NCBI GenBank assembly: GCA_029260675.1
Contig: JAJDCV010000040.1
Coordinates: 1-17,558 of the forward strand
Direction of reading: 5' to 3'
Length of the DNA stretch: 17,558 nucleotides
Source of the DNA: Phycisphaeraceae bacterium
GTDB lineage: Bacteria; Planctomycetota; Phycisphaerae; Phycisphaerales; Phycisphaeraceae
Below are positions 7,501 through 12,951 of this stretch, one piece after another (within the stretch, counting starts at the first letter, position 1; each line of letters starts with the position of its first letter). The notes under the pieces are model-generated. The model saw only the letters and a program-made list of their open reading frames with translations. It ran no database searches and was not told the DNA's origin. The translations under genes were made by a program, and so were the position numbers.

Positions 7501-8554
7501 AGGGCTCAAGGTCGAACCCGGCACAGTAGTTTTGGTACCAGGGGGTGGAGCCGATGGGGGATGAAGAAATGGTGGATGGCGGATGGTGGATGGCGGATGG
7601 GCTGTTGGGGGGTGTGTCTTTTCCATCCCCCATCCCCAATCCGCCATCCGCCATCTGCTTGACTTGTTCGATCTTCACAACCGGTGCGTGGCTGGTCGAG
7701 AAGTCCAGTTCCAGCTCGCACATGTCTGCGATGCGGAGGGTGTTCTCGCAGGCCTCGGCCCACTTGGCGTGGTCCATTGCGGCGTACATCTGCTCGGCGC
7801 TCTTGAGGTAGAGCTGCGTGGGGTACTTCATCCGGCTCTCGTCGCTGATGAGTTTACCGGTGGAGATGCAGCACAGGGCGTCGTGCGGGCCGTGATCGTT
7901 TTCCAGGAGGAAGTGGACGTCGTTGGTGGCGACGGTGCCGATGCCCATCCGGTCGGCGAGGTCCATCAGGGCGGGGTTGACCTGGTCCTGCTCTCGGATG
8001 TGTTTTTGCAGCTCGATGAAGAACCGGTCCGGGCCGAAGATTTCGAGGTAGGTCTCGGCGATTTCTTTAGCGCGTTTGCGGTCGTCCTTCATCAAGGCGG
8101 AGGGGATCTCTCCGCCGAGGCAGGCGCTGGTGCAGATAAGGCCGTCTGAGTATTGCTTGAGGACTTCCTTGTCGATCCGTGGCTTGTAGTAGAAGCCCTC
8201 GGTATAGGCGATGGACCCGAGTTTGAGGAGGTTTTTGTAGCCCTGGTGGTTCTGCGCGAGCAGCAGCAGGTGGTACCCGCCGTCCTTGACGCCGGTGGCG
8301 GTGCGGTTTTTGCGGGATTCGGCGGCCATGTAGGCCTCGATCCCGATGATGGGCTTGACCCCGGCGGCGACGGCTTTTGAGTAGAAATCAACGACCCCGA
8401 ACAGGCAGCCGTGGTCGGTGATGGCGATGGAGCTTTGGTTCAGCTCTTTGGCGCGTTTGACTAAGTCCTTGGTCTTGCAGGCGCCATCCAGCAGGGAGTA
8501 CTGGCTGTGGACGTGCAGGTGGACGAAAGATTTTTCGGTTGTGCTTATCGCCAT
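4535..8554 (-). CDS. dnaE: DNA polymerase III alpha subunit, with two repeat-derived insertions
   Basis: About 1339 residues from ATG 8554; alternative in-frame starts at 8581 and 8608 also lack a good Shine-Dalgarno site, and 8554 puts the family start (FVHLHVHSQYSLLDGA) closest to the N-terminus. It is the replicative polymerase subunit. The PHP domain is at the N-terminus (HLHVHSQYS, ITDHG). The palm follows with SAVGTMVGYVLGL and the PDIDIDI catalytic aspartates. Next come ETAGVFQFESGGM, the thumb/fingers with GYGFNKSHATGYS, a helix-hairpin-helix region, and the C-terminal OB fold (VILGGMLTRVRPTFTR...). It is longer than the ~1160 residues of the E. coli enzyme. Part of the excess is two low-complexity stretches at residues ~299-333 and ~656-693, encoded by inverted heptanucleotide repeats in the DNA. 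Conserved polymerase motifs on both sides are intact and in frame, so the gene looks functional. Confidence 0.97.
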   Translation of the reverse strand: MAISTTEKSFVHLHVHSQYSLLDGACKTKDLVKRAKELNQSSIAITDHGCLFGVVDFYSKAVAAGVKPIIGIEAYMAAESRKNRTATGVKDGGYHLLLLAQNHQGYKNLLKLGSIAYTEGFYYKPRIDKEVLKQYSDGLICTSACLGGEIPSALMKDDRKRAKEIAETYLEIFGPDRFFIELQKHIREQDQVNPALMDLADRMGIGTVATNDVHFLLENDHGPHDALCCISTGKLISDESRMKYPTQLYLKSAEQMYAAMDHAKWAEACENTLRIADMCELELDFSTSHAPVVKIEQVKQMADGGLGMGDGKDTPPNSPSAIHHPPSTISSSPIGSTPWYQNYCAGFDLEPFDQLNDKDTTAEDLKAQCDDALRKLCEAGLIWRYGQDGITDAIRARLDRELNILADKMISAYFLIVWDFVNEARRRGIPSNARGSAVGTMVGYVLGLSNACPVKYGLLFERFTDPDRSEYPDIDIDICQNGRQEIIDYVRQKYGHVAQIITFGTLKARAAIRDVGRVMDVPLSEVNKVCELIGDGLGITLEKALDKEPELKKLYLDNPTHKRMIDTAMRLEGLARHAGVHAAGVVLATQPLDNIIPLYQPPGTDQLVTQWDGPTVEKVGLLKMDFLGLRTLSIIERAKKLVKQTLDDATIKKAVASGIGYRGSGFGKTEDAGPAPDSIPPKPDTRYPIPDTDPLDLDRLTYDDPNVLALFQRGETAGVFQFESGGMRNLLMAMRPDRLEDLIAANALYRPGPMELIPNYNDRKHGRENVPRVNEIVDRLTQETYGIMVYQEQVMQVVNELGDIPLRAAYSLIKAISKKNIKIIDANRAQFIKGAAEKSVSEHQANGLFDLILKFAGYGFNKSHATGYSIVAYQTAYLKTYFPIQYMAALLTFESVSTDKVVEYIDVCKRVMLPNGQRGITVGQPDINLSDTAFTVVFDKDQPRDPNHGHIRFGLSAVKGVGEKAMDAIIAAREKGEPFSSLYDFCERVPLGTVNKATIEALIKCGAFDEIHGIENRASMVAAMESAIQAGQRAASDRDSGQMNFFGGAAGDDAPDALPEVTLPNITPWSKQELLKHEKAVLGFYVSSHPMDEHRDTLQRYSTCSIADVAQLRAETQVILGGMLTRVRPTFTRASGKKMAHLTLEDKTGPIDAVVFPRTYDVVAPLLENDRIVFLQGKVDRKRETPQLLVDEVIPIENAAEQLTRAVMIVLRDGNDPGKGKVFNGELAQLREVLRMAANRGQSRAEVILELHQQNKIVTLRLPSSMRICVDEHLTHGITATIERANPGQAQCEFIGPPKVNPNLAPKELMHDDELDQGPTLAMSSSAQGEEVCASIDRY
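6489..6587. repeat. Heptanucleotide-repeat palindromic element inside dnaE (element A)
   Basis: Left arm 6489-6516 consists of tandem ATCGGGT units grading into TTTCGGGG. Right arm 6560-6587 (CCCCGAAC...CGATACC units) is its reverse complement at 27 of 28 positions. The spacer is 43 nt. The span of 99 nt is a multiple of three, and in the dnaE frame it encodes GIGYRGSGFG...PKPDTRYPIPDT-like low-complexity peptide with no stop. It sits between the segment following MDFLGLRTLSIIERA and LDLDRLTYDDPNVLALFQRGETAGVFQ, a place where I expect only a short linker in DnaE. Confidence 0.9.
7575..7655. repeat. Heptanucleotide-repeat palindromic element inside dnaE (element B)
   Basis: Left arm 7575-7601 is built from GGCGGAT/GGTGGAT units of 7 nt. 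Right arm 7629-7655 is its reverse complement at 24 of 27 positions. The spacer is 27 nt and the span is 81 nt, again a multiple of three. The dnaE frame reads ADGGLGMGDGKDTPPNSPSA... then His/Pro/Ser-rich peptide without a stop, inserted after LDFSTSHAPVVKIEQVKQM and before the segment leading to YCAGFDLEP. Same design as the element at 6489-6587 but with a different unit sequence. Confidence 0.9.
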
Positions 8555-8760
8555 CCCTGGCTGGCCCTGAGGGGGTTTCATCGGTGACCGCGTGTGGCTC
8601 ACATCCACGCGCTGTGCTCAATCACCGCCGATCAGCCAAAGGTACCGCCGGGCGGGGGCTGTGTCTATGCCTGTTTATCTCGGGAAACGCGGGCGTATTT
8701 CTGGTAAGTCTACGATTGATCTTGGATTGGATGATCGGGGACAGCCGGCCAGATTTATCA

Positions 8761-9666
8761 CTAATTCTCGTGGGGGTTGAACGGCGAGTAGTCCTTTAAG
8801 ACCCATCGGTGTGGTATGGCATGGGGGGTGCGGATCACGCGATCGGGTGTGAACGTCACGGATCGGCCGGTGTCTGTGAAATCCTGGTCGCAGGGGCTTG
8901 CCCATTGGACTTCGGCCCGGCCTGAGATTTGCAGGGTGTCGCCGGTCATAAAGTCGATGAACAAAAATCCGGCCCGGGGGTCGCTGGTCAGGTTCCCAAG
9001 GGTCTGGAACATGTTGTTGCCGGCGTAATCCTTGAAGGTGATCTCGCCTTGGTCTGTGACCCGGACAAACCCGGGTGCGCCGCCGCGGTGGGATACATCC
9101 GTTCCGTGGCCCTGAGCGGTGCTGGCGATGAAGAAGGTGTCGGCCCGGCGGATCAGGTCGATGTCACCCGTGGTCAGGGCTGAACCGGTGACGGCGGGGC
9201 CCGCTGCCAAGGGCGCGTCGTGGACCGTGACTGCCCGTCGTTGGATGTACTTGGGGCAGTTGCCGTAGGCCTGGTTGACGGCGACGCGGAGCGTATCGTC
9301 CGCATGGGTCGCTTCCCCGTTGAACCGGAAACGTTGCCTGGTCGCAAGGTCGATCGCGAGGAACCCGGCGGGCACGCCCGGTTGACCGTATCTATTAAGT
9401 GGGTCGGTGGGTACGGGGTTGGCGCGGACCTCCACGTCCTGGGGGCCGGTCACGGTGGCGAAACCCGGGTCGCCAGTGAGAGCCGAGGCCCAGACGTCCC
9501 CTTGCGCATCGACGCCGCCCTGAAACAAGATCGGCAGCGCGGCGAGGAAGCGGTCTGCGCCCGGGGGCATGTGTGAAGCGATGATCCGGCCGACTTTTTG
9601 TGCCTGGGATGAAACGCCGGCACGTTCTTGTACCGCGAGTTCGCCCGGATGGAAGAGGTCAATCAT
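8761..9666 (-). CDS. FMN-binding, pyridoxamine-phosphate-oxidase-like protein
   Basis: A 301-residue protein; ATG 9666 has GGAG seven bases upstream (GGAGAACGAAA). The opening FHPGELAVQERAGV and the following split-barrel repeats match the flavin-nucleotide-binding proteins of the PNPOx superfamily (COG3576 type), which in some bacteria are fused to ferredoxin-reductase modules. No such module is present here. Two barrel-like halves are visible: WASALTGDPGFATV...LAIDLATRQRFRFNG in the first, and FFIASTAQGHGTDVSHRGGAPGFVRV...GFLFIDFMTGDTLQISGRAEVQW in the second. These patterns are typical of FMN-contacting strands. Substrate and partner are unknown. Its start overlaps the end of a possible 41-codon ORF by eight bases, suggesting translational coupling if that ORF is real. 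Confidence 0.85.
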   Translation of the reverse strand: MIDLFHPGELAVQERAGVSSQAQKVGRIIASHMPPGADRFLAALPILFQGGVDAQGDVWASALTGDPGFATVTGPQDVEVRANPVPTDPLNRYGQPGVPAGFLAIDLATRQRFRFNGEATHADDTLRVAVNQAYGNCPKYIQRRAVTVHDAPLAAGPAVTGSALTTGDIDLIRRADTFFIASTAQGHGTDVSHRGGAPGFVRVTDQGEITFKDYAGNNMFQTLGNLTSDPRAGFLFIDFMTGDTLQISGRAEVQWASPCDQDFTDTGRSVTFTPDRVIRTPHAIPHRWVLKDYSPFNPHEN

Positions 9667-9784
9667 TTTCGTTCTCCAAAGCTTCTCGCCAGTTGGGGTC
9701 CGGGCCGCAGAGGTGGTCCCAGGTTTCCGCGTCGTCGTTTTGATGCCTGGCGGGTTCGTTCTCGTGTGGCGTGGGTTCGGGCAT
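9659..9784 (-). CDS. Possible 41-residue protein overlapping the FMN-binding protein start
   Basis: The frame from ATG 9784 to TGA 9659-9661 encodes an acidic, Asn/Glu/Pro-rich peptide (MPEPTPHENEPARHQND..., ending REALENEND). Its last codons carry the GGAG used by the downstream gene and overlap that gene's ATG, an arrangement typical of coupled genes. No Shine-Dalgarno site is visible before 9784, which lies just downstream of the thioredoxin terminator. No family recognised. It may be only a leader or non-coding. Confidence 0.35.
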   Translation of the reverse strand: MPEPTPHENEPARHQNDDAETWDHLCGPDPNWREALENEND

Positions 9785-9814
9785 GGGTGTGAGTCGTGAG
9801 TTTGCTCGATGAAA

Positions 9815-9844
9815 GCCCGGGCCGGCGGTGGGGCCGACCCGGGC
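9815..9844 (-). terminator. Terminator after the thioredoxin gene
   Basis: GCCCGGGCCGGC (9815-9826) and GCCGACCCGGGC (9833-9844) form a 12-bp stem with a 6-base loop. On the minus strand all positions pair, with one U-G wobble, and the stem is followed by TTTC. The strand-specific wobble and its place directly after the thioredoxin stop favour leftward termination, although the T-tract is short. Confidence 0.6.
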
Positions 9845-9863
9845 GGGGGGTTGGAGGGACAAG

Positions 9864-10208
9864 TTAAGCGGTGGGGATACTCCGAGCGCCTTCGATCGCG
9901 GCGGCGAGGACGTCCTTGGACTGATAGCCGGCGAGTTGGTTGACTACTTCGCCGTCACGGAAGACGACCAGCGCGGGGATCGATCGGATGCCGTACTTCG
10001 ACGCCAGGTTGGGGTTGGCGTCGACGTCGACCTTTCCGACGGGAACGTCGCCGGCGTAGTCCTCCGCCAGGGCGTCGATCACGGGGCCGATCGCTTTGCA
10101 TGGCGGGCACCACTCGGCCCAGAAGTCGACCAGCACCGTGCCTTCGTGGTCGATCACCTTTTCCTGGAAGTTTTGCTCGTTGAATTCGAGGGTGTTTTTG
10201 CCTGCCAT
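9864..10208 (-). CDS. trxA: Thioredoxin
   Basis: A 114-residue protein, the normal length of a single-domain thioredoxin, starting at ATG 10208 with GAAAGGAG eight bases upstream. It is a cytoplasmic disulfide reductase for protein substrates such as ribonucleotide reductase and peroxiredoxins. The active site is WCPPC at residues 33-37, within VLVDFWAEWCPPCKAIGP. The usual thioredoxin sequence is WCGPC; the Pro-Pro version should shift the redox potential slightly. The cis-Pro segment SIPALVVF and the C-terminal Gly-Tyr region (QLAGYQSKDVL) are present. No signal peptide is seen. It lies 107 bases downstream of the SDR gene on the same strand, with a REP-like palindrome between them, and ends at a stem-loop at 9815-9844. 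Confidence 0.95.
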   Translation of the reverse strand: MAGKNTLEFNEQNFQEKVIDHEGTVLVDFWAEWCPPCKAIGPVIDALAEDYAGDVPVGKVDVDANPNLASKYGIRSIPALVVFRDGEVVNQLAGYQSKDVLAAAIEGARSIPTA

Positions 10209-10261
10209 GGGGGTGCTCCTTTCGGTTGATGAGACTTCTTACGGGTTTCGTTGACTGATCC

Positions 10262-10292
10262 CCCGGCGGAGCCGGGAGCGCGACAAGTCGCG
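10262..10292. repeat. REP-like palindrome, copy 2, with adjoining hairpin
   Basis: CCCGGC-GGA-GCCGGG (10262-10276) is followed by the perfect palindrome CGCGACAAGTCGCG (10279-10292) and then TCGCTACGT. The 14-base core is identical to the one at 2152-2165. It lies between the SDR and thioredoxin genes, where it could also act as an mRNA-processing or attenuation hairpin. Confidence 0.5.
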
Positions 10293-10315
10293 TCGCTACG
10301 TGGGGACGGTTCGGG

Positions 10316-11113
10316 TTACGCGGCGGCGGTTTCCAGTTCTGGGGTTTTGCGTCGCGTGGTGCCGTCGCCGCCGGCATCGACGCCGCCGTCGACCGGGAGG
10401 ATCACGCCGGTGACCCATTGGGCGTTGGCCAGGTAAAGCACGGCGTCGGCGATGTCTTTGGGTGTGCCGTACCGGCCAAGTGGTTGCAGGTCGTGCAGGG
10501 CGTTGAGTTGCTCGTCGGTCAGGTCGCCGTAGAGCGGTGTGGGGACGACGCCGGGTGCGACGGCGTTGATGCGGATGTTGTCTTCGGCGAGTTCGGCGGA
10601 GAGGTTTTTGGTGAGCGCGGTGATGCCACCCTTGGCGGCGATCGGTGCGCTGGAGGTGATGCCGGCGATGCCGTTGAGCGCGAGGATGGTGCTGATGTTG
10701 ACGATGGACCCGCCGCTGCCTTGCTTGCGGAATTGGCGGACGGCGGCCTGAGAGAGCACAAAGGTTCCACGGACGTAACCCAGGAACCCGTCGACTTCAT
10801 CCACGGCGTAATCGGTAAAAGGTTTCATGCTGAAGATGCCGGCGTTGTTGATCAGCACGTCGACACCACCGAAGCGATCGACCGCGGTATCGACGAGTTT
10901 GTCGGCGGTCGGGGCTTGCGTGATATCGCCGGCGACGGTGGCGACACGGTCCGGATGGCCGAGTTGTTTGGCGGCGTCTTGGAGCTTGGATCCGGTCCGG
11001 CCGTTGAGTACGACGTTGGCGCCCTTAGCGAGGAAGGCTTCTGCAACGGCGTACCCGATGCCTGTGGCCCCGCCTGTGATGAGGACAGTTTGTGAGTTTG
11101 TTTGATGTGTCAC
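10316..11113 (-). CDS. Short-chain dehydrogenase/reductase family protein lacking the catalytic Tyr
   Basis: A 265-residue protein. The start is GTG 11113, eight bases after AAAGGA; the frame is open to 11155 without a better site. The Rossmann cofactor motif TGGATGIG (residues 13-20) and NNAG (89-92) are intact, and NGRT after beta-2 is compatible with NADP(H) use. The C-terminal PVDGG motif is also normal. At the active site the family pattern Ser...Tyr-x-x-x-Lys reads NIST...SAPIAAK: Lys161 is kept, Pro157 (codon CCG) replaces Tyr, and Thr142 sits near the usual Ser. It may therefore not be a classical oxidoreductase. It lies downstream of the exported protein gene on the same strand, 86 bases after it, and may be co-transcribed from the TetR-controlled promoter at 12113-12140. 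Confidence 0.92.
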   Translation of the reverse strand: MTHQTNSQTVLITGGATGIGYAVAEAFLAKGANVVLNGRTGSKLQDAAKQLGHPDRVATVAGDITQAPTADKLVDTAVDRFGGVDVLINNAGIFSMKPFTDYAVDEVDGFLGYVRGTFVLSQAAVRQFRKQGSGGSIVNISTILALNGIAGITSSAPIAAKGGITALTKNLSAELAEDNIRINAVAPGVVPTPLYGDLTDEQLNALHDLQPLGRYGTPKDIADAVLYLANAQWVTGVILPVDGGVDAGGDGTTRRKTPELETAAA

Positions 11114-11155
11114 GAGTCGGTTCCTTTGGAGATTGGGAGGGTTGTGAAATGCCAT

Positions 11156-11177
11156 CGGGCGGCGGTCGGGCCGCCCG
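11156..11177 (-). other. GC hairpin between the exported-protein and SDR genes
   Basis: CGGGCGGC (11156-11163) pairs with GCCGCCCG (11170-11177) around a 6-base loop. On the minus strand it lies after the stop of the exported protein and before the SDR Shine-Dalgarno site. No long T-tract follows, so it may be a partial terminator or a stabilising hairpin in a shared message rather than a full stop. Confidence 0.45.
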
Positions 11178-11199
11178 TGGCGGTGGGGGGAGGAGACGG

Positions 11200-12021
11200 T
11201 TAGTTCGATTGATCAGCGTGAGCGGTCCGTGTGAACTGGGTTGCGTCGGGTCGTGTTTCAGAGAAGGCCACGTCGTGGATGAAGTAGGTATTGCCGTCGC
11301 CTTGTAGTTGGCCGTCGGCCCAGCCGTAGAACGTCAACTTGCTGGGCACGAGCAGGCCGTCGGCTTGCTGCCACTGATCGAAGACGAGTGCCTTGCGTGG
11401 AAGTTCTTCGATGGGGGTGTTGCCGTTGACCTCGGCACTGGTGGGGACGAAGTCGATCATGTACAGGCGGTGGGTTTGGGCATCGATGTAGAGGATGTAG
11501 TCGTCCTCGGGGGTGTCGCCGATGCCTGCGGGGTAGGAGATGGCGACGAGGTCGTACTGCCGGTCTTGGAATGTCTTGGTGCCCAGGTCACGTGAGATGA
11601 CGCCGGGGTCTGCGAAGACGAAGGGCATGGCGATGAAATAGAAGTTGCCGGATTCGAAGAAGCTTGGGGGCAGGCCCAGTGCGTCGGTGTTGGGGAGGGC
11701 CCAGGCGTCGTGTTCGTTTTTGCCGGAGGTGAAGTCTTTGCCGCGGGTCAGGTGTTTTCGTGATCGCAGGTCGGTGGTCTGGGTGAAGTTGAAGGGGGCG
11801 TTGGCGCCCAGGGGGAAGTCGCGGGTTGCGTAGTTCAGCTGTGCGTAGGATTGCCAGGTGGTTATTCCGCCGTGGGCTTTGAGTGCTTCGTTGAGAGCCT
11901 GGGACTTGGGCGCGCCGGGATCCGAAGCCTGGTCTGCCAAAGCGGGGGCCGGTGTCCCGCCCCATAGGACGGTCTGGATCAGCGCTGTCAGTACGAGGGT
12001 GTTTCGATTGAGGTTGTTCAT
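11200..12021 (-). CDS. Exported protein, possibly DUF6503-like
   Basis: A 273-residue protein starting at ATG 12021 with AGGAG eight bases upstream (AGGAGACAAACC). Residues 1-29 are a signal peptide (NTLVLTALIQTVLWGG, cleavage near APALA-D). The mature part opens with ALNEALKAHGGITTWQSYAQLNYATRDF and a TTDLRSRKHL segment, which resembles secreted proteins of the DUF6503 kind: a beta-rich half-barrel with some likeness to LolA. This family assignment is from memory and tentative. Function is unknown. It is the first gene of a leftward group (this gene, the SDR, perhaps thioredoxin) and diverges from tetR across a 232-base AT-rich region containing a good promoter and two operator-like palindromes. 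Confidence 0.85.
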   Translation of the reverse strand: MNNLNRNTLVLTALIQTVLWGGTPAPALADQASDPGAPKSQALNEALKAHGGITTWQSYAQLNYATRDFPLGANAPFNFTQTTDLRSRKHLTRGKDFTSGKNEHDAWALPNTDALGLPPSFFESGNFYFIAMPFVFADPGVISRDLGTKTFQDRQYDLVAISYPAGIGDTPEDDYILYIDAQTHRLYMIDFVPTSAEVNGNTPIEELPRKALVFDQWQQADGLLVPSKLTFYGWADGQLQGDGNTYFIHDVAFSETRPDATQFTRTAHADQSN

Positions 12022-12112
12022 GGTTTGTCTCCTGCTTGGTGTGATGTTCCTGCCCGTGGTTGGGCGTGGTGTTTTGATTGAGCAGACCGCCCCGCTCACG
12101 CCATGCATAACA

Positions 12113-12140
12113 AACATACCGTTCTGTCTATTCCTGTCAA
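12113..12140 (-). promoter_or_regulatory. Sigma70-type promoter of the exported-protein gene with an internal operator
   Basis: On the minus strand a perfect -35 TTGACA (12135-12140) and -10 TATGTT (12113-12118) are 16 bases apart. The inverted repeat CATAC-N6-GTCTA (12115-12130) occupies most of the spacer and reaches into the -10, so a bound dimeric repressor would block polymerase. Confidence 0.65.
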
Positions 12141-12202
12141 GTTTAAAAATGTCCACAAATCAGAAATTTTTCAAAAATCATCGTTATTAGCCTGTTATTC
12201 GA

Positions 12203-12218
12203 TATACTATATGGTATA
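12203..12218 (+). promoter_or_regulatory. Operator-like palindrome over the likely tetR -10
   Basis: TATAC-TATATG-GTATA is a perfect 5-bp inverted repeat with a 6-base spacer. It overlaps TATACT (12203-12208), the best -10 candidate for tetR, 51 bases before its ATG. It matches the 12115-12130 site in half-site sequence (YATAC/GTMTA) and in spacing, consistent with autoregulation. Confidence 0.6.
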
Positions 12219-12253
12219 GATATGAGTATAAGAATGAGCGAAAGGGCTGTGCG

Positions 12254-12835
12254 ATGTCCAAAAAGCGTGATCAGCTGGTTGAGGCGGCCCTGGAGCTATT
12301 TGGTCAGGAGGGCTTCCACGCGACCGGAATAGATAGGGTTCTGGAGGTGGCGGGGGTGGCGAAGATGACGCTGTACAACCACTTCCGGTCGAAAGAGGAG
12401 CTGATCCTGGCGGTGTTGCGGGTTCGGGATGAGCGTTGGCGCAACCAGTTTATGCTGGGGGTTGAGAGGCGGGCGAAAGATCCGCGGGACCGGCTGCTGG
12501 CGATCTTTGATGAGTTGGGTGACTGGTTTGCGGATCCGGGGTTCAGCGGGTGCATGTTCATCAACGCCACGGCGGAATACGCAGACCAGGACGACCCGAT
12601 CCACGCGGCGTCGGCTGAGCACAAACGGCTGATTGAGAAGTATGTCCGTGAGCTGGCGGCGCAGGCCGGGGCCCGGGAGCCCGGCGTGCTGGCGTCGCAG
12701 TTGTGTTTATTGATGGAGGGCGCGGTCGTGTACACGCAGGTGTGTCCGGTGAAGGACAAGGGGTGTGCCGGGGCGACGGCGAAGCGGGCGGCGGGGGTGC
12801 TGATCGATCACGCACTCGACGGCGTTTCATGCTGA
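12254..12835 (+). CDS. TetR/AcrR-family transcriptional regulator
   Basis: A 193-residue protein of usual family length; ATG 12254 follows AAAGGG by seven bases. It is a dimeric DNA-binding repressor relieved by a small ligand. The N-terminal helix-turn-helix is typical: ALELFGQEGFHATGIDRVLEVAGVAKMTLYNHFRSKEEL, with the recognition helix around residues 35-45. The C-terminal ligand domain carries GDWFADPGFSGCMFINATAEY, which recalls the LmrA/YxaF branch, and several Cys residues (LCLLMEG, VCPVKDKGC) that could sense thiols or electrophiles. It is divergent from the exported protein/SDR genes. Two matching 16-bp inverted repeats in the shared intergenic region are its probable operators. A short inverted repeat follows at 12850-12866. 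Confidence 0.95.
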   Translation: MSKKRDQLVEAALELFGQEGFHATGIDRVLEVAGVAKMTLYNHFRSKEELILAVLRVRDERWRNQFMLGVERRAKDPRDRLLAIFDELGDWFADPGFSGCMFINATAEYADQDDPIHAASAEHKRLIEKYVRELAAQAGAREPGVLASQLCLLMEGAVVYTQVCPVKDKGCAGATAKRAAGVLIDHALDGVSC

Positions 12836-12849
12836 TAGCGCTACGCGAA

Positions 12850-12866
12850 ATGTAAATGTGTTACAT
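12850..12866. promoter_or_regulatory. Inverted repeat ATGTAA-N5-TTACAT upstream of the isomerase gene
   Basis: A perfect 6-bp inverted repeat with a 5-base spacer lies 15 bases after the tetR stop and 86 bases before the start of the TIM-barrel gene. It resembles an operator more than a terminator (weak AT stem, no T-tract). The binding protein is unknown. Confidence 0.35.
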
Positions 12867-12951
12867 GAGCAAAACGCCTTGCCGGGGCTGGGGGGCGTGG
12901 CTAAATTGATTGGCCCCCGGTTTATTTCCTTTACCAGAGTTGGAGCACGCC

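Noticed and set aside
6489..7655. Inteins or a split dnaE
   Set aside because: The inserts are only about 27-38 residues, lack intein splice and endonuclease motifs, and consist of DNA-level inverted repeats; the reading frame is continuous.
10418..11095. Plus-strand open frame of 225 codons opposite the SDR gene
   Set aside because: The opposite strand carries clear SDR motifs; this frame is Val/Gly/Asp-rich antisense sequence.
12872..12930. Terminator between tetR and the isomerase gene (CCGGGG ... CCCCGG TTTATTT)
   Set aside because: The possible arms are far apart and several alternative pairings exist; too weak to list as a feature.
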